This document shows positions 7,153-11,897 of a stretch of 11,897 nt of DNA, in pieces; within the stretch, counting starts at the first letter, position 1, and the number at the start of each line of letters is the position of its first letter. Under the pieces are notes generated by a model, which was given only the letters and a program-made list of their open reading frames with translations, was not told the DNA's origin and did no database searches. The position numbers and the translations under genes are program-made. This DNA comes from Thermodesulfovibrionales bacterium (lineage in GTDB: Bacteria > Nitrospirota > Thermodesulfovibrionia > Thermodesulfovibrionales > SM23-35): positions 1 to 11,897 of the forward strand of contig JAKLQR010000289.1 in the NCBI GenBank assembly GCA_022013235.1, given 5' to 3'.

Positions 7153-8232
7153 TCAAGTTTGCGATTGGCGCGCTTTCTTATACCGAACAGGTTCATATCC
7201 GCAAAAAGGCTCTTCTGCGAGATAATCGCCATGCACCGCATATGCCCTGGCACGGCATCCGCCGCAGACAGTCACGTACTCGCACGACCCGCACTTGCCT
7301 TTATATTTTTTAAAATCACGGAGTTCCTGAAATAATTCAGAATGCTCCCATATTTCCCTGAACGATTGTTGTCTGATGTTTCCGGCAGGTTTCGGGAAAT
7401 AACTGCAGGGAAGCACATTGCCGTCTACGTCGATAAGTGCGATGAGCTGGCCGGCGATGCATCCTTTTGAGCCTCCTGTCGAAAATTTCAACGTCCTCCT
7501 CTCGAATTTCGATCCTTCCTCTTTGGATTTCTGCAGGACGATCCGGTAATAATGAGGCGCACAGGTGGGTCTCACGAGGAGTGTTTTCTCGTCTTTCTCC
7601 ATCTCATAATGCCATTCGAGGATTTGTTCGTATCCCTCCTTCGATATCAACTCGTTCATGATCTCTTCTCCTCTGCCCGTAGGAACGATCATGAAGAGGT
7701 ACCAAGCTGTTGCACCGAGTTCCCTGGCGAGCGCATAGACTTTCGGTATTTCTGCCTGGTTCCGCTTCGTGAAGGACGAATTCACGATAAACTCAATGCC
7801 GTGTTTCCTCAAGAGGCGCGCTGCATTGAGTGTCCCGGCAAATGCGCCCTTCTGATTTCTGAAGTCATCATGGACTTTTTCTTCCGAGCCGTCGAGACTC
7901 AGGGATACTATCCTGATGCCGGAATCTTTGATTTTCCCGCAGATCTCATCGGAGACGAGGGTCCCGTTTGTCGCGAGACACATCCTCAGCCCCTTCTCTG
8001 TGCCATACCGTGCAATATCGAAAACATCCTCTCTCAGGAGCGGTTCTCCGCCCGAAAGAACAATTACCGGTTTCGCATAGCTTGTGATGTCATCGATGAT
8101 CCTGAACGCCTCTTCAACAGGGAAATCAGGATGCGATTTTGCTTCAAGTTCAGAGGATGAGCGGCAGTGAACGCATCTCAGGTTGCAGCGTCTCGTGATT
8201 TCCCAGGCTATCCATTTCGGTTCGAAATCCAT
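7153..8232 (-). CDS. ahbD: Radical SAM/SPASM protein, AhbD (heme b synthase)-like
   Basis: AhbD decarboxylates two propionates of Fe-coproporphyrin III to vinyl groups, giving heme b. 359 aa. The radical SAM cluster motif is C16-x3-C20-x2-C23 in AWEITRRCNLRCVHCR. The SAM-binding GGEP follows at 61-64, then ATNGTL (87-92) and SLSLDG (110-115). PTCAPHYYR (222-230) is typical of the AhbD/NirJ group. The SPASM part has C258, C276, C314, C317, C323, C326 and C344, ending CGGCRARAYAVHGDYLAEEP, also typical of that group. GGAGG lies 4 nt before ATG 8232 and overlaps the hflX stop region. Placement directly before hemE and hemH supports a tetrapyrrole role. NirJ-like or other SPASM maturase functions remain possible, because substrate specificity cannot be read from motifs alone. 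Confidence 0.77.
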   Translation of the reverse strand: MDFEPKWIAWEITRRCNLRCVHCRSSSELEAKSHPDFPVEEAFRIIDDITSYAKPVIVLSGGEPLLREDVFDIARYGTEKGLRMCLATNGTLVSDEICGKIKDSGIRIVSLSLDGSEEKVHDDFRNQKGAFAGTLNAARLLRKHGIEFIVNSSFTKRNQAEIPKVYALARELGATAWYLFMIVPTGRGEEIMNELISKEGYEQILEWHYEMEKDEKTLLVRPTCAPHYYRIVLQKSKEEGSKFERRTLKFSTGGSKGCIAGQLIALIDVDGNVLPCSYFPKPAGNIRQQSFREIWEHSELFQELRDFKKYKGKCGSCEYVTVCGGCRARAYAVHGDYLAEEPFCGYEPVRYKKARQSQT

Positions 8233-8243
8233 AATACCTCCAA

Positions 8244-9875
8244 TTATACATGCAATTCTTGTAGTTTTTTGTCCCAGATATGCGATTCGATTGCCTGAAG
8301 CAACAGGCCGAATGAAGAAGGGTCCAACGCGGATATCGCTATGGCGTCGTACCTGAACGCGAGGTTTTGTCTCTCCTCATTCGGGATCCTGTCAGTCTTG
8401 TTCAACACAATAAGCCGGGGTTTCCCGTCGAGATGGAGCTCACGGAGGATATTCTCAACAGACGCGATATGCTGCTCAAACCGGGGGTTTGCGCTATCAA
8501 CAAGATGGAGGAGCAGGTCGGCGTCCTCGAGTTCTTCAAGCGTCGCCTTGAAAGCCGTCAGAAGGTCTTTGGGGAGATTCCGTATAAAACCGACCGTATC
8601 AGTGATCACAATCTCCCTCTCGCGCGGGAAGCGCAGTCGCCTGCTTGCCGTATCAAGAGTAGCGAACAATTTATCTTCGACAAACACCGTACTTTTTGTG
8701 AGAGAATTCAAAAGCGTTGATTTGCCTGCATTGGTATATCCGATAATCGAGACGATGGGAATGCCCCGTTCGACCCGTTTCTGTTTCCTCTGTTTCCTCG
8801 CCGCGCTCAGGTGCTTGAGTTCCTTTTCGAGGAGCACGATCCTGTCGCGGACACGCCTCCTGTCTATTTCGAGTTTCATTTCGCCGGGACCTCTTCCGCC
8901 TATCCCTCCCATGAGCCGGGACATAGCGGTGCCTTTGCCCGTGAGCCTCGGAAGTCTGTATTTCAATTGGGCCAGTTCTACCTGGACCTTTCCGTCACGG
9001 CTGTGGGCGCGCCGTGCAAAGATATCGAGGATGAGCTGTGACCGGTCTATCACTTTCAGTTCGGTCAGTTCGGTGACGGCTTTTACCTGTGACGGACTCA
9101 GTTCCTGGTCAAAGACAAGGAGTGTAGCCCCCTTGCTTAATGCATTGATGACGAGATCTTTGATTTTCCCTTCACCCATCAGATACTTCGGGTTGATTTT
9201 CTTTAGCCTCTGTATAACGGTATCGAGCACAAGGAGGTTGCTTGACTCTGCAAGCTCCCGCAGTTCCTCCACCGAATCTTCCTGCTCGTACCGCGGCTGC
9301 GTAGAGACACTCACGAGAATAGACTTCTCACGCCTGTCATCGGGGCTGAAGCTCCTGTGTCTCTCGGTCTCTTCTTCAATAGAAGTGATGAAAGGGAGAA
9401 AGTCGATTTCAAATGCATGGAAATGCTGATACTCCATTATTTCGAATGGTCTCTCGCCGTCAGGCATCAGGTATGCGAGATGGAAATTGCCCGGAAGCCC
9501 GTTTCTCACTCCTATGGAAGCTATGAGGTCAAACCTGAGCAATGCCAGGTCTGTCAGGTCGTCCTGCGTGAGAGGTTCCTCATTGAGATGTGTGTGGATC
9601 AGCCTGAGACCCCGGAGCGCTTTTCTTCCCAGAGGATAGTTTCCCAGTTCAGGGATGAATATCCCTCTTGCATCACCGACAATTACATGAGTGATGGTGC
9701 CGGACCTTTCGATCAGGATACCGATCTGTCTGTTGATTTCGAAGGAGATTTCTGTGAGGTATCGTGCAAGTTCCGGGGTTATTACTTCACGGGTTACCTT
9801 CCTCCTGTATATTCTTTCGAGTGCATTCAGGTAGCTGGCCTTGAGTCCCGACAGATTTCCGTGCAGCGCTGCTAT
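8244..9875 (-). CDS. hflX: GTPase HflX, with apparent non-canonical ATA start
   Basis: Ribosome-associated GTPase; in E. coli HflX splits stalled ribosomes under stress. 543 aa if started at ATA 9875-9873. The N-terminal part (HGNLSGLKASYLNALERIYR, then LRLIHTHLNEEPLTQDDLTD) is a conserved extension of this subfamily. The HflX domain carries GGIGGRGPGE (323-332). The G domain has P-loop GYTNAGKST (379-387), switch LFATLDT (403-409), DTVGF (426-430), NKTD (492-495) and SAL (515-517). No ATG, GTG or TTG occurs in frame between the stop TAG at 9878-9876 and TTG 9542, although those 111 codons encode conserved protein. GGAGG (9886-9882) is exactly six bases before ATA. A CTG three codons later is the alternative. 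First gene of the minus-strand unit, ending 11 nt before the radical SAM gene. Confidence 0.94.
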   Translation of the reverse strand: MAALHGNLSGLKASYLNALERIYRRKVTREVITPELARYLTEISFEINRQIGILIERSGTITHVIVGDARGIFIPELGNYPLGRKALRGLRLIHTHLNEEPLTQDDLTDLALLRFDLIASIGVRNGLPGNFHLAYLMPDGERPFEIMEYQHFHAFEIDFLPFITSIEEETERHRSFSPDDRREKSILVSVSTQPRYEQEDSVEELRELAESSNLLVLDTVIQRLKKINPKYLMGEGKIKDLVINALSKGATLLVFDQELSPSQVKAVTELTELKVIDRSQLILDIFARRAHSRDGKVQVELAQLKYRLPRLTGKGTAMSRLMGGIGGRGPGEMKLEIDRRRVRDRIVLLEKELKHLSAARKQRKQKRVERGIPIVSIIGYTNAGKSTLLNSLTKSTVFVEDKLFATLDTASRRLRFPREREIVITDTVGFIRNLPKDLLTAFKATLEELEDADLLLHLVDSANPRFEQHIASVENILRELHLDGKPRLIVLNKTDRIPNEERQNLAFRYDAIAISALDPSSFGLLLQAIESHIWDKKLQELHV

Positions 9876-9881
9876 CTATAT

Positions 9882-9886
9882 CCTCC
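9882..9886 (-). promoter_or_regulatory. Ribosome-binding site supporting the ATA start of hflX
   Basis: Minus-strand GGAGG, then ATATAG, then ATA GCA GCG CTG. The spacing of six to ATA is near ideal. The spacing to the CTG three codons downstream is 15, which is too long. Confidence 0.65.
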
Positions 9887-9896
9887 AGAATTCATT

Positions 9897-9915
9897 TATG
9901 ATATATTTTATCATA
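9897..9915. promoter_or_regulatory. Inverted repeat in the hflX/macro-domain divergent intergenic region
   Basis: TATGATA (9897-9903), spacer TATTT, TATCATA (9909-9915): a perfect 7-bp inverted repeat in an AT-rich 98-nt gap between two divergent genes. On the minus strand TATGAT (9915-9910) resembles a -10 box for hflX, although no good -35 was found. It could be an operator or merely AT-rich promoter DNA. Confidence 0.3.
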
Positions 9916-9973
9916 GAAACGAAGAGAATCGAATCTCCTCTGTCCTCATTGTATGAAGAACAGGGAGGATACC

Positions 9974-10516
9974 ATGAGAATAATCAGCGAGAAGGACATT
10001 GATGGCAGGACTATCCGCCTTGTTCAGGGAGACATTACGGAGCGGAAGGTGGATGCAGTTGTGAATGCGGCAAATTCTTATCTCCAGCACGGCGGCGGCG
10101 TCGCAGGCGCTCTCGTAAAAAAAGGCGGGCAGAGTATCCAGGATGAAAGCAACCGGATAGGGTTTGTCCCGGTAGGGCATGCAGCGTTGACCGGCGCCGG
10201 GAAACTGCCCGCAAAATTTGTCATCCATGCCGTTGGGCCGAGGATGGGAGAGGGAGATGAAGAGAACAAGCTCAGCAATGCCATCAAGAACAGCCTTATG
10301 CTTGCGGACAGCAAAGGGTTCAAGAGTATCTCGATCCCTGCAATAAGTTCAGGGATATTCGGTTTTCCCAAAGACAGATGCGCAAATATTCTGGTGAGCG
10401 AGGCAAAGCATTATTTAAAAAGCAAGCCACAGAGCAGTCTCAGGGAGATAGAATTCTGCGTTTTTGATGACGAAACTGTCAGGTATTTTACGCAGGAATT
10501 TGAGAAAATCGGATAA
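9974..10516 (+). CDS. Macro-domain protein, probable ADP-ribose or O-acetyl-ADP-ribose hydrolase
   Basis: 180-residue stand-alone macro domain of the MacroD/YmdB type. Members bind ADP-ribose and hydrolyse O-acetyl-ADP-ribose, ADP-ribose-1''-phosphate or mono-ADP-ribosyl esters. Motifs: QGDIT (18-22), VNAANSYLQHGGGVAGAL (30-47) with N31, N34 and the glycine-rich loop, GKLPAKFVIHAVGP around residues 75-88, and PAISSGIFGFP (about 122-132), the diphosphate-binding loop. ATG 9974 is chosen over the in-frame ATG at 9953 because GGGAGG (9963-9968) lies five bases ahead and MRIISEKDIDGRTIRL starts the fold directly. It is divergent from hflX and followed 82 nt later by the flavoprotein gene, with no terminator seen between. 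The cellular substrate is unknown, and no ADP-ribosyltransferase is visible nearby. Confidence 0.91.
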   Translation: MRIISEKDIDGRTIRLVQGDITERKVDAVVNAANSYLQHGGGVAGALVKKGGQSIQDESNRIGFVPVGHAALTGAGKLPAKFVIHAVGPRMGEGDEENKLSNAIKNSLMLADSKGFKSISIPAISSGIFGFPKDRCANILVSEAKHYLKSKPQSSLREIEFCVFDDETVRYFTQEFEKIG

Positions 10517-10598
10517 TATGCAGGTTTATTGAAAAAAAGGTAAAATAGTGCAGAAAAGATAGGATTTCTTAGATGCACGACAGAAAGAAACAGAAAAA

Positions 10599-11750
10599 AT
10601 GAAAACTACTTCATATGATATTATTGTTGTGGGTGGTGGGCCGGTCGGGAGTTATACCGCATGGTTATTGGCCAGAGAAGGATTCCATGTGGGGATATTT
10701 GAGAAGAACCCGGAAATCGGAAAGAATATCAACTGTACAGGCATCATCAGCACTGAATGTTTTCGACAATATGATCTGCCTGAAAATACCGTAATACGAC
10801 CCATAGTATCCGTCAAGGCAGTAGCTCCTTCCGGAGATTCCCTGAAATATCAGGCAGCCTCACCATTCGCGTATGTCGTCAGGCGCGATATGTTCGACCG
10901 TGCCATACACAAAAGGGCTGAACAGGCAGGAGCTGTCACCCACCTGGGGTCCGGAGTAAAAGAGATTGCCGTAACCCGTGATGCTTTCTCAATAAAAACA
11001 GGGAAAGCGGGGAAAGAAGAAACGTTCTCTTCAGAGGTCGGGATAATTGCAACCGGCTTTGAAATGCATGCATTGCCGGGTATCCCGGAAAGACCGGGAG
11101 AATTTTTCTTCGGCGCGCAGACTGAAGTCGGCATGGAAGACATGGAAGATGTCGAGGTCTACTTTGGTGAAAAAATCGCTCCGGGCTCTTTCTCCTGGAT
11201 TGTGCCTACAAACGACAGGAAGGCCAAGATAGGCCTGCTTACCCGGAATAATCCTGCGTCATTCCTGAGAAAATTCATGAAAAGCCGTCATATTTCCGGG
11301 AGAGTAACCCCAGGGGAAAGTCCGATCAAATGCAGTCCGGTCCCGACAACGACAATTCCGAAAAGCTATGCCGACAGGCTTGTAGTGGTGGGGGAGGCTG
11401 CCGGACAGGTCAAGGCAACTACAGGAGGCGGAATCTATTTTGGGCTGCTCTGTTCTGAAATTGCAGCCGATACTATTCTTAATGCATTTCGGCAGGGAAA
11501 CTTCACCGAAAAAGTCCTGAGGGCATATGATAAAGCATGGAGGAGCAGACTGGCCCCCGAGCTGAAAGCCGGTCTGAGATTGAAGAATATCTATTCAATG
11601 CTTTCAGACCGCCAGATCGATTTCCTTATCGATTTAGCACGCAAGGACGGTATAATGCCGGTTATCGAGAGAGCCGGCTTCGACTGGCATAAAGATATCA
11701 TCACCCATATCATCCGCCATCTTATGCCGAAGAATTTTTTCAGGAAGTAA
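10599..11750 (+). CDS. FAD-dependent oxidoreductase, geranylgeranyl reductase family
   Basis: 383-residue flavoprotein. Family members reduce double bonds in isoprenoid chains (chlorophyll precursors, archaeal lipids, menaquinone side chains). An N-terminal Rossmann segment, DIIVVGGGPVGSYTAWLLAR, carries GGGPVG at 12-17 and the ribose-binding E35. C46-T-G follows within GKNINCTGIIS, in the usual place of the CGG stretch. Then come RRDMFDRAI (95-103), IIATG (149-153), VVVGEAAGQVKATTGGGIYF (262-281), the second FAD-binding motif, and a helical C-terminus. It lacks a strong Shine-Dalgarno (GAAACAGAAAAA only). A nine-codon reading frame from ATG 10573 ends in TGA overlapping this ATG, but nothing else supports it. 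A role in quinone tail or lipid reduction is inference; no quinone or terpenoid genes are in view. Confidence 0.83.
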   Translation: MKTTSYDIIVVGGGPVGSYTAWLLAREGFHVGIFEKNPEIGKNINCTGIISTECFRQYDLPENTVIRPIVSVKAVAPSGDSLKYQAASPFAYVVRRDMFDRAIHKRAEQAGAVTHLGSGVKEIAVTRDAFSIKTGKAGKEETFSSEVGIIATGFEMHALPGIPERPGEFFFGAQTEVGMEDMEDVEVYFGEKIAPGSFSWIVPTNDRKAKIGLLTRNNPASFLRKFMKSRHISGRVTPGESPIKCSPVPTTTIPKSYADRLVVVGEAAGQVKATTGGGIYFGLLCSEIAADTILNAFRQGNFTEKVLRAYDKAWRSRLAPELKAGLRLKNIYSMLSDRQIDFLIDLARKDGIMPVIERAGFDWHKDIITHIIRHLMPKNFFRK

Positions 11751-11768
11751 GCCCCTGCAATGCAATAA

Positions 11769-11799
11769 AAAAAGGGCAGGCTGAAGGCCTGCCCTTTTT
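11769..11799. terminator. Bidirectional intrinsic terminator
   Basis: AAAAAGGGCAGGC (11769-11781), loop TGAAG, GCCTGCCCTTTTT (11787-11799): a perfect 13-bp hairpin with five T on the plus strand and seven T on the minus strand. It lies between the convergent flavoprotein gene (stop at 11750) and atpE (stop at 11813), so it can end both transcripts. Confidence 0.88.
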
Positions 11800-11812
11800 G
11801 TTTCTGTATCTC

Positions 11813-11897
11813 TTACTGAAGGAGTTTTCCGAACGGGTTTACGAAGATGAGGATCAGGACGACGACGAGTGCGTAAATTGCGAGAGACTCGATCATC
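11813..11897 (-). CDS. atpE: ATP synthase F0 subunit c, C-terminal end (5' part beyond window)
   Basis: Only the last 27 complete codons and the stop are visible. The sequence MIESLAIYALVVVLILIFVN followed by PFGKLLQ is the second membrane helix of the c-ring subunit. The glutamate of ESLAIY is the essential ion-binding carboxylate. It is followed by Ser and, three residues later, Tyr, as in Na+-type rings. The Thr that Na+-type rings have right after Glu-Ser is Leu here, and the helix-1 Gln lies outside the window, so the coupling ion cannot be assigned. The first ATG seen (11896) is internal, not the start. It converges on the terminator at 11769-11799. Confidence 0.9.
   Translation of the reverse strand, partial: MIESLAIYALVVVLILIFVNPFGKLLQ

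Noticed and set aside
8341..9429. Long plus-strand open frame of about 362 codons opposite hflX
   Set aside because: It is the antisense shadow of the conserved HflX coding sequence. Its translation is Ser/Arg-rich and without any recognisable domain.
9872..9895. Seven-codon reading frame MNSGGYR whose TAG overlaps the hflX ATA start
   Set aside because: No ribosome-binding site precedes its ATG, and the GGAGG it contains fits the hflX start better. It could be a coupling leader, but there is nothing else to support it.
10517..10598. Promoter or terminator between the macro-domain and flavoprotein genes
   Set aside because: AT-rich with a TAAAAT, but no acceptable -35 at proper spacing and no hairpin with a T-run.
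10573..10602. Nine-codon frame MHDRKKQKK whose TGA overlaps the flavoprotein ATG
   Set aside because: Low-complexity lysine-rich peptide in an A-rich leader with no Shine-Dalgarno; the overlap is likely chance.

Overview
The window looks like a bacterial chromosome segment of moderate GC. It comes from an anaerobic or facultatively anaerobic bacterium that uses ferredoxin-linked electron transport, makes heme and has an F-type ATP synthase. The Rnf order C-D-G-E-A-B, a long multi-cluster RnfB, an AhbD-type radical SAM protein and a GC-rich palindromic repeat inside a gene would fit Nitrospirota or Desulfobacterota. That assignment is an inference from gene style, not a search result.

Layout. 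From 9875 down to 1 every gene is on the minus strand and tightly spaced. In transcription order they are hflX, an AhbD-like radical SAM/SPASM gene, hemE, hemH, then rnfC, rnfD, rnfG, rnfE, rnfA and rnfB, with rnfB running off the left edge. Neighbours overlap by 4-17 nt at five junctions (hemE/hemH, rnfD/G, rnfG/E, rnfE/A, and nearly so elsewhere), so this is probably one long transcription unit. A TTGACA promoter candidate just upstream of rnfC may add internal transcription. From 9974 to 11750 two genes lie on the plus strand: a macro-domain protein, divergent from hflX, and a geranylgeranyl-reductase-family flavoprotein. A strong bidirectional hairpin terminator at 11769-11799 separates these from the convergent 3' end of atpE.

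How the genes work together. The Rnf complex couples electron transfer between NADH and ferredoxin to Na+ or H+ movement across the membrane, and the ATP synthase can use the resulting gradient. HemE makes coproporphyrinogen III and HemH inserts iron. The AhbD-like protein belongs to the family that decarboxylates Fe-coproporphyrin III to heme b. Finding these three together suggests a heme route that goes through coproporphyrin and ends with a radical SAM step; that step needs a low-potential electron donor of the kind Rnf can supply.

The most interesting points are these. hflX has no ATG, GTG or TTG at its conserved N-terminus and appears to start at an ATA codon behind an excellent Shine-Dalgarno. 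RnfE lacks one of the two conserved cysteines that hold the RnfA/RnfE [2Fe-2S] cluster. The heme cluster may encode a mixed pathway. A GC-rich palindromic repeat has been inserted in frame into hemH. No insertion sequence, CRISPR array, tRNA or rRNA was seen, and there is no gene-free stretch above 300 bases.
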